DNA of 15,886 bases. Origin: Clostridia bacterium (GTDB lineage: Bacteria; Bacillota; Clostridia; Oscillospirales; UBA644). The DNA is taken from the NCBI GenBank assembly GCA_014872655.1, contig WHHJ01000045.1, positions 1 through 15,886 of the forward strand, given 5' to 3'. The notes below the pieces were generated by a model. The model searched no databases, had not been told where the DNA came from, and saw nothing but the letters and a program-made list of their open reading frames with translations. Below are positions 1 through 7,802 of the stretch, in pieces. A program made the position numbers and the translations under genes. Position 1 is the first letter of the stretch, and the number at the start of each line of letters is the position of its first letter.

Positions 1-240
1 CAGCAGGCTCGGTCCTTAGCTTCTGTTATCGGTGAAGAAGAACTTTCTGATATCGATAAGAAATATCTGGACTTTGGCCGGCATTTCGAACAGGAATTTT
101 TAACTCAAGGATATAATGAATCCAGAACGATTGATCAAACATTGGATTTAGGCTGGAAATTGTTGAGATTATTGCCGGAAAATGAACTGGATCGGATTGA
201 TAAAGAACTGCTGGATGAATATTACAAGAAGGTTGATTAG
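1..240 (+). CDS. atpB: V-type ATP synthase subunit B, 3' end only
   Basis: The window opens inside this gene; 79 codons and a TAG stop are visible. The peptide carries the typical C-terminal segment of the non-catalytic B subunit of V/A-type ATPases: an ARSLASVIGEEELSDID stretch, then YLDFGRHFEQEFL, then a helical tail with GWKLLRLLP. Subunit B alternates with catalytic subunit A in the V1 head and couples ATP turnover to H+ or Na+ movement. The stop lies 2 bp before the ATG of subunit D, so the two are translationally close and co-transcribed, matching the A-B-D order of Firmicutes V-ATPase operons. The identity rests on the visible C-terminus alone; the start and catalytic-side residues lie outside the window. 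In Enterococcus nomenclature it would be ntpB. Confidence 0.88.
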   Translation, partial: QQARSLASVIGEEELSDIDKKYLDFGRHFEQEFLTQGYNESRTIDQTLDLGWKLLRLLPENELDRIDKELLDEYYKKVD

Positions 241-242
241 AC

Positions 243-857
243 ATGGATGCGGTTGTTTTTGCAACAAAAGGGAATTTAATGAGTTCTCAGCGCTCTCTGC
301 AACTGGCTAAAACCGGCTTTGAGTTGATGGATAAAAAGCGGAATATTTTAATCCGAGAAATGATGTTGCTGGTTAACAAGGCCAATGCGATTCAGGAACA
401 GATTGACGCTGTTTTTTCTGAAGCTTATCAAGCGCTTCAGGCTGCCAATGTTTCCGCGGGCGTTGTTGAGCACATCGCTGAAGCTGTTCCGATCGATAAC
501 AGCGTGCGGATTTTAATGCGCAGTGTTATGGGCGTTGAAGTTCCTGTCGTGTCTGGAAAGGACGAAGACAGCAGTCATGTTCCATATAGTTTGTTTGAGA
601 CTTCTGCTACGTTTGATGATGCATACGTCAATTTTAAAAAAGTAAAGAAGTTGTGCAGGGAACTGGCAGAAGTGGAAAACTCGGTATATCGTCTGGCGAT
701 CGCGATTAAAAAGACGCAGCGACGTGCCAACGCATTGAAAAATATTGTGATTCCGAGATTGGAAACAACCATTAAGTTTATCAGTGAGTCGCTGGAGGAA
801 AAAGAGCGAGAAGAGTTTTCCAGACTTAAAGTGATAAAAAAACAAAAAACGGAATAA
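243..857 (+). CDS. atpD: V-type ATP synthase subunit D
   Basis: A 204-residue protein of the expected length for the central-stalk subunit D, which forms the rotating coiled-coil shaft inside the A3B3 head. The N-terminus shows the family signature TKGNLM (residues 9-14) followed by LAKTGFELMDKKRNILIREM, and both ends are long amphipathic helices with a lysine- and glutamate-rich C-terminal coil, as expected for the rotor pair of helices. The ATG at 243 is chosen because AAGAAGG (226-232) sits 10 bp upstream, inside the end of the subunit B gene. It is the last gene of the operon: a hairpin terminator follows at 864-892. Nothing looks broken. In Enterococcus nomenclature it would be ntpD. Confidence 0.92.
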   Translation: MDAVVFATKGNLMSSQRSLQLAKTGFELMDKKRNILIREMMLLVNKANAIQEQIDAVFSEAYQALQAANVSAGVVEHIAEAVPIDNSVRILMRSVMGVEVPVVSGKDEDSSHVPYSLFETSATFDDAYVNFKKVKKLCRELAEVENSVYRLAIAIKKTQRRANALKNIVIPRLETTIKFISESLEEKEREEFSRLKVIKKQKTE

Positions 858-863
858 TAGATT

Positions 864-892
864 GTCGGGAAGTTTTGCTTTCCGACTTTTTT
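864..892 (+). terminator. Rho-independent terminator of the V-ATPase operon
   Basis: GTCGGGAAG (864-872) pairs with CTTTCCGAC (878-886) through one G-T wobble, with a TTTTG loop and a run of six T directly after. It follows the subunit D stop by 6 bp. Confidence 0.88.
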
Positions 893-998
893 ATGCTTGC
901 GGTTTTATAAAAAGATTTGATTGTTGCATTCATTAAAAAATACATAATTTGTTGATAGCGATATGGAATAAATTATTTACCGATTTATGAGGGGAGAC

Positions 999-1027
999 TT
1001 GACAAAAGATGCCCCCTATGCTATAAT
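999..1027 (+). promoter_or_regulatory. Perfect sigma-A promoter of the recombinase gene
   Basis: TTGACA (999-1004), a 17-bp spacer and TATAAT (1022-1027): an exact match to the housekeeping consensus. The predicted start of transcription is near 1034, so the mRNA would begin just before the inverted repeat at 1037-1072. A promoter this strong is unexpected for a Xer-type recombinase unless something dampens it. Confidence 0.9.
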
Positions 1028-1036
1028 TCTTATATA

Positions 1037-1072
1037 CCGAAGTTCGCTAAATGCATATTTAGCGAACTTCGG
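1037..1072 (+). repeat. Perfect 16-bp inverted repeat at the transcript start
   Basis: CCGAAGTTCGCTAAAT (1037-1052) and ATTTAGCGAACTTCGG (1057-1072) are exact reverse complements separated by GCAT. There is no T-run after it, so it is not a terminator. It lies from about +4 to +39 of the predicted transcript, ahead of the ribosome site GGGAG (1087-1091). It could be an operator, an mRNA 5' stabilising hairpin, or a binding site for the neighbouring tyrosine recombinase; the sequence alone does not decide. Confidence 0.9.
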
Positions 1073-1100
1073 GGGATGTTAAAAACGGGAGAATGAAAAA

Positions 1101-2399
1101 ATGCCATACAAACAGTTGTTTCCGAATATTCCGGATTACGCAAAGGATTATCTGTATTATTTAATGAATGTCAAAAACTTTTCTCCGAAAACTGTTAATG
1201 GATATTATATGGATTTGCATTTATTCTTTCAGTTTTTGGCAGATTACTATCATCTTACCTCGGAATCGGACTTCCAAAAAATCGATGCAACGGTTGTCGG
1301 ATTAGAGACTGTCAAAAAAGTATCGCTGTCGGATATCTACGTCTTTCTTTCATTTGTCTCCGATGAACGTAAGAACAATGCCCGTACCAGAGCCCGTAAG
1401 ATCTCTTCTTTGCGCGGGTTTTATAAGTATTTAACCAAACAAGCCATTATTGATGAAAATCCTACGCAATATTTAGAGGTTCCAAAACAAAAATCTTCTT
1501 TACCGGTACACCTGAGCCTTTCTGAATGTGTTCGATTGTTAGAAAGCATTGACGGCTCCAATAAAGAACGCGATTTATGTATGATTACATTTTTCTTGCA
1601 TTGCGGATTGCGATTGTCTGAGCTGGATGGAATTAATTTGTCTGATATCGTAGACAAACGCGTTTTACGTGTTCGCGGTAAAGGAAATAAAGAACGCGAT
1701 TTGTTTTTGAACGATTCCTGTGTGAAAGCTTTGGATGACTATCTGGCTGTTCGTTTGGCACAGATTCCTAAGGCCGGACATGAAGACGCCTTATTTATTG
1801 GAAGATCGCGTACGCGGTTATCCAACCGGCAAATCCAAAAGATCGTCAAAAAATTTATTGAAAAAGCCGGATTGGATACGGTGAAATATTCTACGCACAA
1901 GCTTCGTCATACCGCTGCCACCTTGATGTATCAAAACGGCGTGGATATTCGGGTTCTGAAAGATGTGTTAGGACATGCAAACTTAGGTACGACGCAAATT
2001 TATACGCATGTTGGCAATCAGCAAATCGAAGCGGCTATTCAGGAAAATCCTTTGGACGAAATTGCGCTGAAAAACAAAAGTTCATCGGTTCTGAATGCTG
2101 CGGATATCGCGCTGCGAAATCAGTGTATCGTTCAATTAGAGCAAAAATATGCATTAACCGTACATGAGTTGCAAAATTTGGAGATGCAGCATGTAGACTT
2201 ACACAAAAAAACGCTCCAAATGATGCAAGACGGTGTTGTAGTACGAACGATTACGTTGGATGATGATCTTTGGACCGTATTGCAAAAATATATTGAGATG
2301 AAAAAACAAAAAATAAACAACTCTTTTTTGTTTGTCAGTGAAGTTGGAAAAAAGATGTCGCTGAGTATGCTTCAAAAAATCATTCAAGCAAAAAAATAG
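1101..2399 (+). CDS. XerC/XerD-like tyrosine recombinase with C-terminal extension
   Basis: A site-specific recombinase of the phage-integrase family, 432 residues against about 300 for XerC/XerD. Residues 10-120 form the SAM-like core-binding domain (YLMNVKNFSPKTVNGYYMDL). The catalytic domain follows with all expected residues: R171 (CGLRLSEL), K194 (RGKGNKER), H266 and R269 (HKLRH), H292 (LGH) and nucleophile Y301 (QIYTHV). The enzyme should therefore be able to cleave and rejoin DNA through a 3'-phosphotyrosine. Residues 302-432 are extra: a Q/L-rich helical linker, then residues 381-432, which resemble a shortened second copy of the catalytic-domain stretch 199-252. The ATG at 1101 is set by GGGAG at 1087-1091; the ATG at 1093 is out of frame. 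It is monocistronic, between its own promoter and terminator. It may be the chromosomal Xer protein or a dedicated recombinase; no target is evident beyond the adjacent inverted repeat. Confidence 0.88.
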   Translation: MPYKQLFPNIPDYAKDYLYYLMNVKNFSPKTVNGYYMDLHLFFQFLADYYHLTSESDFQKIDATVVGLETVKKVSLSDIYVFLSFVSDERKNNARTRARKISSLRGFYKYLTKQAIIDENPTQYLEVPKQKSSLPVHLSLSECVRLLESIDGSNKERDLCMITFFLHCGLRLSELDGINLSDIVDKRVLRVRGKGNKERDLFLNDSCVKALDDYLAVRLAQIPKAGHEDALFIGRSRTRLSNRQIQKIVKKFIEKAGLDTVKYSTHKLRHTAATLMYQNGVDIRVLKDVLGHANLGTTQIYTHVGNQQIEAAIQENPLDEIALKNKSSSVLNAADIALRNQCIVQLEQKYALTVHELQNLEMQHVDLHKKTLQMMQDGVVVRTITLDDDLWTVLQKYIEMKKQKINNSFLFVSEVGKKMSLSMLQKIIQAKK

Positions 2400-2420
2400 G
2401 CGGGTCCCCTGCCCTTTTTT
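2399..2420 (+). terminator. Terminator overlapping the recombinase stop codon
   Basis: GGCGGG (2399-2404) pairs with CCTGCC (2408-2413) with one G-T wobble and a TCC loop, followed by C and six T. The first G of the stem is the last base of the TAG stop. The short, GC-rich stem and T-run fit an intrinsic terminator separating the recombinase from valS. Confidence 0.75.
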
Positions 2421-2442
2421 CCTGTTTTTCCAAGGGGTTTTA

Positions 2443-2471
2443 TTGACATTGTATCAAAATTGTTGTATAAT
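2443..2471 (+). promoter_or_regulatory. Perfect sigma-A promoter of valS
   Basis: TTGACA (2443-2448), 17 bp, TATAAT (2466-2471). Transcription should start near 2478, leaving only about 32 nt of leader before the ATG at 2510. That is far too short for a T-box riboswitch, which often controls aminoacyl-tRNA synthetase genes in Firmicutes. Confidence 0.9.
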
Positions 2472-2509
2472 AATATAAATGTACTTTTTATCGAAAGGTT
2501 TGCGATTTT

Positions 2510-5146
2510 ATGGGCAAGGAACTCGAAAAAACATACAATCCTAAAAACGTAGAAGACCGAATTTACGATTTTTGGATGGATCATGATTATTTTAAAGCAA
2601 CGATAGACAAAAACAAAAAGCCTTTTACTATCGTTATTCCGCCGCCAAATGTAACGGGCCAGCTTCATTTAGGCCATGCATTTGACGAAACATTACAGGA
2701 TATTTTGATTCGATATAAGAGAATGAGCGGATTTTCGGCTCTTTGGGTCCCCGGTACTGACCATGCAGGAATTGCCACGCAGATTAAAGTGGAACAAGTA
2801 TTGCGTGAAGAAGAAGGTCTAACTCGTTATGATTTAGGTCGAGAGGCCTTTTTAGACCGGGTTTGGGCTTGGAAAGAAAAATACGGAGACCGTATTGTTA
2901 CACAGCTAAAGAAATTAGGGTCTTCCTGTGATTGGTCTCGCCAGCGTTTTACCATGGATGAAGGCTGTTCTAAAGCGGTCAAAGAGGTCTTTGTCAATTT
3001 ATATAATAAAGGTCTTATTTATAAGGGTTCTCGTATTATTAACTGGTGTCCGCATTGTAAAACAGCTTTGTCGGACGCGGAAGTTGAATATCAAGAGCAG
3101 GACGGCTTTTTCTGGCATATCAAATATCCGGTCAAAGACAGTGACGAATATGTAGTGATTGCAACGACTCGTCCGGAGACTTTACTGGGCGATACGGCGG
3201 TCGCTGTTCATCCTGAAGATGAGCGATATGCCAATTTGGTCGGAAAAACATTGATTTTGCCCTTAGTCGGCAGAGAGATTCCTGTTGTCGCAGACGAATA
3301 TGTTGACCGGGAATTCGGAACCGGCTGCGTTAAAATTACGCCCAGCCATGACCCGAACGACTTTGAAGTCGGAAAACGGCATCATTTACCGGAGATTCTT
3401 GTATTGGACGGCGAAGGAAAAGTCAATGAAAACGGCGGAAAATATCAAGGTTTGGACCGGTATGAAGCTCGTAAACAGATTATCCAGGATCTTGAAGAAC
3501 AAGGCTTACTGATAAAAACCGAACCGCATGTTCATAACGTAGGAACCTGCTATCGGTGTAAAACAACGGTAGAACCGATGACTTCTACGCAATGGTTTGT
3601 GAAAATGCAGCCGTTGGCTGGTCCGGCGATCGAAGCGGTTCGCAGCGGTCAGATTAAATTTGTTCCGGATCGTTTTGCAACGACCTATATTCATTGGATG
3701 GAGAATATCCGCGACTGGTGTATTTCACGTCAATTATGGTGGGGACACCGAATTCCTGCATACTATTGTGATGATTGTGGTGAAATGGTTGTTAGTGCAC
3801 AGGAAGTTCACACTTGTCCAAAATGCGGAGGAAAAATGCATCAGGATGAGGATGTGTTGGATACTTGGTTCTCTTCTGCTTTGTGGCCGTTCTCTACGTT
3901 AGGCTGGCCGGAGCAGACCGAAGATTTGAAATACTTCTACCCTACAGACGTTTTAGTCACCGGATATGATATTATCCCGTTCTGGGTAGCCAGAATGATT
4001 TTTTCCGGATTGGAACACACCGGCAAAGCACCGTTTTCAACGGTATTGATTCACGGATTGATCCGGGACGAGCAAGGAAGAAAATTCTCGAAATCTCTGG
4101 GTAACGGAATTGATCCGATGGATATCATCGACGAGTATGGTGCGGATGCGCTGCGGTTTACCTTAGTAACGGGCAATGCACCGGGCAACGACATGCGTTT
4201 TTATTTAAACGAGGTAAAATCGTCGCGTAATTTTGCCAACAAGATTTGGAATGCAGCTCGGTTTGCCTCCACCTATCTAACCATTGATCATGTACAATTG
4301 CCCGATGATTTGCAAATGGAAGACCAATGGATTTTGCACCAACTCAATCAAACCATTCGTTCCGTTCGTGAGAATTTGGATAAATTTGAACTCGGAATTG
4401 CTGCACAGAATCTATATGATTTTATATGGGATAAACTGTGTGACTGGTATATTGAGTTGATCAAACCTCGCTTGTTTGAAACCAATGAGGACAAGTCCAC
4501 AAATCTTTCTGCACAAAATGTATTGTGTTATGTATTGAATCAGACGCTTGCCCTATTGCATCCGTTTATGCCGTATATCACAGAAGAAATTTGGCAGTCG
4601 CTGCCGCATGAAGGCGAGTCTTTGATGGTGTCTGCTTATCCGGAATTCCAATCCTCTCTCTGCTTTGATGCGTCGGCGCAGGAAATGGAAAATGTCATGG
4701 CGCTGATTAAAGAAATTCGCCAGTTGCGCACAAAAATGAATGTTTCGGCATCGAAAAAGACGTCGCTTTATATTGAGTCCGATACCCCGGACGCTTATCG
4801 GAACGGAGCTGCGTTTATTCAACGCCTTGCCGGTGCAAAAGAAATTTCTTTTGATATCTTATCGGATAAAAAAGGCATGGTTGCTGTTATTACAGCAGCG
4901 GCAAAAGCCTATATGCCGATGGGAGAATTGATCGATATCGCGCAGGAGACGGCTCGGTTACAAAAAGAAATTGAAAAGATTCAAAATGAAATTGAACGCG
5001 CGAATAAAAAACTTTCTAATGAAGGGTTTGTCGCAAAGGCCCCTGCAAAATTGATCGAAGACGAAAAACAAAAACGTGACAATTATGTTAAGAAGTTAGA
5101 AAATACACAAAAGGCTCTTGCAGATTTGACCCAGTTAAAATCATAA
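2510..5146 (+). CDS. valS: Valyl-tRNA synthetase
   Basis: Class Ia synthetase that charges tRNA-Val with valine in the cytoplasm; 878 residues, normal for the bacterial enzyme. PPPNVTGQLHLGHAF carries the HIGH-type motif (HLGH, 53-56). The CP1 editing domain that hydrolyses Thr-tRNA-Val includes TTRPET (219-224). A zinc-knuckle pair lies at C420/C423 and C436/C439. The KMSKS loop is KFSKS (525-529). The anticodon-binding helical domain follows, and the last 65 residues form the Lys/Glu-rich coiled-coil arm typical of ValRS. ATG 2510 is preceded by GAAAGG (2493-2498). The enzyme is intact. The downstream GNAT gene follows after 27 bp with no terminator between, so the two are probably one transcript. 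Many Firmicutes place folC after valS; here that gene is absent. Confidence 0.97.
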   Translation: MGKELEKTYNPKNVEDRIYDFWMDHDYFKATIDKNKKPFTIVIPPPNVTGQLHLGHAFDETLQDILIRYKRMSGFSALWVPGTDHAGIATQIKVEQVLREEEGLTRYDLGREAFLDRVWAWKEKYGDRIVTQLKKLGSSCDWSRQRFTMDEGCSKAVKEVFVNLYNKGLIYKGSRIINWCPHCKTALSDAEVEYQEQDGFFWHIKYPVKDSDEYVVIATTRPETLLGDTAVAVHPEDERYANLVGKTLILPLVGREIPVVADEYVDREFGTGCVKITPSHDPNDFEVGKRHHLPEILVLDGEGKVNENGGKYQGLDRYEARKQIIQDLEEQGLLIKTEPHVHNVGTCYRCKTTVEPMTSTQWFVKMQPLAGPAIEAVRSGQIKFVPDRFATTYIHWMENIRDWCISRQLWWGHRIPAYYCDDCGEMVVSAQEVHTCPKCGGKMHQDEDVLDTWFSSALWPFSTLGWPEQTEDLKYFYPTDVLVTGYDIIPFWVARMIFSGLEHTGKAPFSTVLIHGLIRDEQGRKFSKSLGNGIDPMDIIDEYGADALRFTLVTGNAPGNDMRFYLNEVKSSRNFANKIWNAARFASTYLTIDHVQLPDDLQMEDQWILHQLNQTIRSVRENLDKFELGIAAQNLYDFIWDKLCDWYIELIKPRLFETNEDKSTNLSAQNVLCYVLNQTLALLHPFMPYITEEIWQSLPHEGESLMVSAYPEFQSSLCFDASAQEMENVMALIKEIRQLRTKMNVSASKKTSLYIESDTPDAYRNGAAFIQRLAGAKEISFDILSDKKGMVAVITAAAKAYMPMGELIDIAQETARLQKEIEKIQNEIERANKKLSNEGFVAKAPAKLIEDEKQKRDNYVKKLENTQKALADLTQLKS

Positions 5147-5173
5147 ACAAACGAAAAGAGGTTTCAGCTGTCG

Positions 5174-5644
5174 ATGAATATTCGTAAAGCAGAGTTCAGG
5201 GATATTCCGCAAATAGAACAGTTGCTGGTTCAGGTTAATATGGTACACCATCATGGACGTCCGGATTTATTCCGAGCCGGCTGCCAAAAATACAGTCAAC
5301 AGCAGTTAAAAGAGATTTTGCAAGATGAAAAAAGTCCGGTTTTTGTTGCCACTGATACAAATGACCAAACAATCGGATATGCTTTTTGCAAATTGCAGCA
5401 GCATAGTGGAGATTCTATCTTACAAGACATCAAGACACTTTATATCGATGACCTTTGTGTAGACGAAAATCACCGCGGCGAACATGTCGGGGCCGCTTTA
5501 TATCAGTATGTTGTGGATTTTGCAAAAAAAATTGGCTGTTATAATTTGACGCTGAATGTATGGAGTTGTAATCCTTCCGCCATTCGATTTTACGAAAAAT
5601 GTGGGCTGAAGCCTCAAAAGATCGGTATGGAGAAAATTCTTTAA
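5174..5644 (+). CDS. GNAT-family N-acetyltransferase
   Basis: A 156-residue acetyl-CoA-dependent transferase of the GCN5-related fold. Motif A lies at about residues 92-110: the DDLCVDE beta strand, then the pyrophosphate-binding loop RGEHVGAAL (101-109). Motif B appears as NPSAIRFYEKCGL (133-145), where the Tyr often acts as general acid. The N-terminal segment (VHHHGRPDLF) probably shapes the acceptor site, but the substrate cannot be told. ATG 5174 follows AAAGAGG (5155-5161). It is co-directional with valS, 27 bp downstream, and is closed off by the terminator at 5683-5720. Small-molecule or protein N-acetylation are both possible; a RimI-type role is not supported by specific residues. 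Confidence 0.87.
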   Translation: MNIRKAEFRDIPQIEQLLVQVNMVHHHGRPDLFRAGCQKYSQQQLKEILQDEKSPVFVATDTNDQTIGYAFCKLQQHSGDSILQDIKTLYIDDLCVDENHRGEHVGAALYQYVVDFAKKIGCYNLTLNVWSCNPSAIRFYEKCGLKPQKIGMEKIL

Positions 5645-5682
5645 ATTTAAGATTTAGACCATGTAAATTTTTACAAAAAATT

Positions 5683-5720
5683 AAAATCCGAGAGATTTTT
5701 AAAATCTCTCGGATTTTTTT
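5683..5720. terminator. Bidirectional terminator between the GNAT gene and ptsI
   Basis: Exact 17-bp inverted repeat (5683-5699 and 5701-5717), whose GC core is CCGAGAGA / TCTCTCGG. A T-run follows on the plus strand (5714-5720) and another T-rich stretch follows on the minus strand, so it can stop both the valS-GNAT transcript and the convergent fru-pts transcript. Confidence 0.92.
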
Positions 5721-5744
5721 ATATCTGTTATAAGAAAATCGTTA

Positions 5745-7454
5745 TTATTTTGCTACTTTTTGCAACAACTCACGAATCTGTTTTTCATCTTCAAGCTGCA
5801 AGGCTTTTTCGGCAACAGCCTTCGCCTCGTCAACCGTCCATAATGAAAGATTGCGTCTTGTCTGTAAAGCAGCCGAAGGCGTTACGCTAAACTCCTGCAA
5901 ACCGAAAGCAATCAACAACGGCATCATCAGCGGATCGGAAGCTGCCTCGCCGCACATTCCTACGCTGATCCCGGCTTGGACAGCCTTTTCTATAACATAT
6001 TTTAGCAATCTCAATACGCTGGGCTGATAAGGAGAATATAAGTATGCCACATCTGCATTACCGCGGTCTACAGACATGGTATATTGAACTAAATCGTTTG
6101 TTCCAATACTGAAAAAGTCGCATTCATGCGCTAAAACATCTGCAAGAATAGCCGCAGAAGCGGTTTCAATCATCGTACCGATTTTAATTTGTTTATTGTA
6201 TGGAAGCTGTTGATGATCCAATTCTTCCATGATTTTTTTGATGAGAGCCTTTGCTTGACGAATCTCCGAAACCGTTGTTACCAATGGTAGCATGATTTGA
6301 ATTTCGCCAAATGCTGAGGCACGCAGCAAAGCACGTAATTGGCTTTTAAAGAAATCTTCGTGATGTAAGCAATACCGAATTGCACGAAATCCCAAAAACG
6401 GATTTTCTTCTTTTTTAAGTCCCATATAAGGAATCTCTTTATCTCCGCCCACATCCAATGTACGAATGATAACGGGGCGTCCTTTCATAGAAAGGGCTAC
6501 TTTTTTATAGACTTCAAACTGTTCTTCTTCCGTCGGGGCCTTGGATTGAGACAAGAACAAGAACTCGGTTCGAAACAGACCAATTCCCTCCCCGTCATTC
6601 TCGGTCACAGATTCAATTTCTTCCACCGTTCCTATGTTGCAAAAGACTTCTTTTTCTACCCCGTCTTTTGTTTGAGAGGATTTTCCACGATAAACGTTCA
6701 GTTCTTCACGTTGTTTTAAAAATAGATCTCTCTTTTGTTGATATTGTTGTAAAACGTCTTCTGTTGGGCGAACGATGACTTCTCCACGATCGGCATCAAC
6801 AATCAATTCATCACCGTCTGTACATGCGTCTAAAATACCCTCTGCACTCAAAACGGCAGGAATGCCTAAAGCCCTTGCCAGTATAGCGCTGTGAGATGTT
6901 TTTCCGCCTTGACGCATGACGATTCCTACTACCTTGGTTTTGTCAATTCCGGATGCCGCCGACGGCGTCAGTTCATCTCCTACCAGTACAGTTCCGGCAG
7001 GTGCCGACGAAATATCACAACCCGTAATTCCGAGCAATATCCGCAAAATTCCGTCCCGGATATCTTTTACATCCGCAGCCCTTTGATTGGTCAGTTCATC
7101 GTCCGCAGCCCCAAAAGCATCAATGAAAAATTGACAAACTTCGTCTAACGCTTGTTCTGCGCAAGAACCTTGTTCAATGCGGGATTCAATTTCTGAACTC
7201 ATATACGGGTCTTGAATCATTAATATGTGGCCGGAAAGGATTTCGGCTTCTTTTTCTCCGGCATTTTTACGGACTTGTTCTGCTTGCTGCTGCGTTTGAT
7301 TGCAAAATGTTTCCACCGCCGTGCGAAAACGTTTACACTCTGCAGCAGTATCGGAAACCTGTTTTGGGGTGTATTGAAGATTTTCTGTCCGAATCAATAA
7401 AGCTTTTCCAATCCCAATTCCGGAAGAAGCGGCCACTCCCTTGATCATATCCAC
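5745..7454 (-). CDS. ptsI: Phosphoenolpyruvate-protein phosphotransferase (PTS enzyme I)
   Basis: Cytoplasmic enzyme that takes the phosphoryl group from PEP and passes it to HPr, the first step of all PTS sugar uptake. The 569-residue length is normal. The phosphohistidine is H188 in GGKTSHSAILAR; many homologues have GGRTSH, so K185 replaces the usual Arg. The PEP-binding C-terminal barrel has FRTEFLF (R295), RTLDVGGDKE (R331), IGTMIE, FFSIGTNDLVQY and the catalytic Cys in GMCGEAA (C501). The reported start is GTG at 7454, 5 bp from AAAGGA. An in-frame ATG two codons later (7448) gives the family-typical MIKGVAASSGI and is an alternative. It lies 11 bp after ptsH at the end of the fru operon and is followed by the terminator at 5683-5720. 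Confidence 0.96.
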   Translation of the reverse strand: MDMIKGVAASSGIGIGKALLIRTENLQYTPKQVSDTAAECKRFRTAVETFCNQTQQQAEQVRKNAGEKEAEILSGHILMIQDPYMSSEIESRIEQGSCAEQALDEVCQFFIDAFGAADDELTNQRAADVKDIRDGILRILLGITGCDISSAPAGTVLVGDELTPSAASGIDKTKVVGIVMRQGGKTSHSAILARALGIPAVLSAEGILDACTDGDELIVDADRGEVIVRPTEDVLQQYQQKRDLFLKQREELNVYRGKSSQTKDGVEKEVFCNIGTVEEIESVTENDGEGIGLFRTEFLFLSQSKAPTEEEQFEVYKKVALSMKGRPVIIRTLDVGGDKEIPYMGLKKEENPFLGFRAIRYCLHHEDFFKSQLRALLRASAFGEIQIMLPLVTTVSEIRQAKALIKKIMEELDHQQLPYNKQIKIGTMIETASAAILADVLAHECDFFSIGTNDLVQYTMSVDRGNADVAYLYSPYQPSVLRLLKYVIEKAVQAGISVGMCGEAASDPLMMPLLIAFGLQEFSVTPSAALQTRRNLSLWTVDEAKAVAEKALQLEDEKQIRELLQKVAK

Positions 7455-7465
7455 CGACGTCCTTT

Positions 7466-7729
7466 CTATTCTCCCAATCCTGTTTCAATCAATTGAACCG
7501 CTTCTTTGAGCGCTTCCTGCTCATCGCTTCCTGCACATTCAATTTCAATTTCCGAACCGCATTTGATGCAGGCCGCAATAATATTCATCAAACTTTTTCC
7601 GTCAAATCTTTTTCCATTAAAAATAATGGTTACATCGCTGGAATATTTCCCCATTGCTTTGACAAAGACACCTGCTGGTCTCATATGAAAACCTTGACTA
7701 TTTGTTAATGTAATTTTTTGTGAAACCAT
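7466..7729 (-). CDS. ptsH: Phosphocarrier protein HPr
   Basis: An 87-residue phosphocarrier that relays phosphate from enzyme I to the EIIA domain of FruA. The active-site histidine is H15, in SQGFHMRPAG (most Bacillus and E. coli HPr have GLHARPA). Regulatory S46 lies in GKSLMNII. In Firmicutes, HPr kinase phosphorylates this serine to make the CcpA co-repressor; the kinase is not in this window, so the regulatory role is inferred. Start ATG 7729 has GGGAG about 9 bp upstream. It sits between fruA (73 bp upstream, with a strong intercistronic hairpin at 7751-7784) and ptsI. Confidence 0.95.
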   Translation of the reverse strand: MVSQKITLTNSQGFHMRPAGVFVKAMGKYSSDVTIIFNGKRFDGKSLMNIIAACIKCGSEIEIECAGSDEQEALKEAVQLIETGLGE

Positions 7730-7750
7730 CGTACTACTCCCTTTCTGCTA

Positions 7751-7784
7751 TGCATGCAAAGACCAATTCAGGCCTTTGCATGCA
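7751..7784 (-). repeat. Intercistronic hairpin between fruA and ptsH
   Basis: TGCATGCAAAG (7751-7761) and CTTTGCATGCA (7774-7784) are perfect 11-bp reverse complements around a 12-nt loop. There is no T-run on the minus strand, so it is unlikely to terminate. Its place in the 73-bp gap suggests an RNA processing or stabilising element that lets ptsHI mRNA outlast the fruA part; that role is inferred. Confidence 0.8.
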
Positions 7785-7802
7785 CGAATGTCCAATCTAA
7801 AA

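Noticed and set aside
1037..1072. A dif site or a LexA operator
   Set aside because: The arms do not match the Firmicutes dif half-sites I know, and the GAAC/GTTC spacing does not fit the Gram-positive SOS box.
1101..2399. The recombinase as integrase of the tRNA-Arg insertion
   Set aside because: It lies 10 kb away with housekeeping genes in between and its own promoter and terminator; nothing ties it to the direct repeats at 11825 and 12789.
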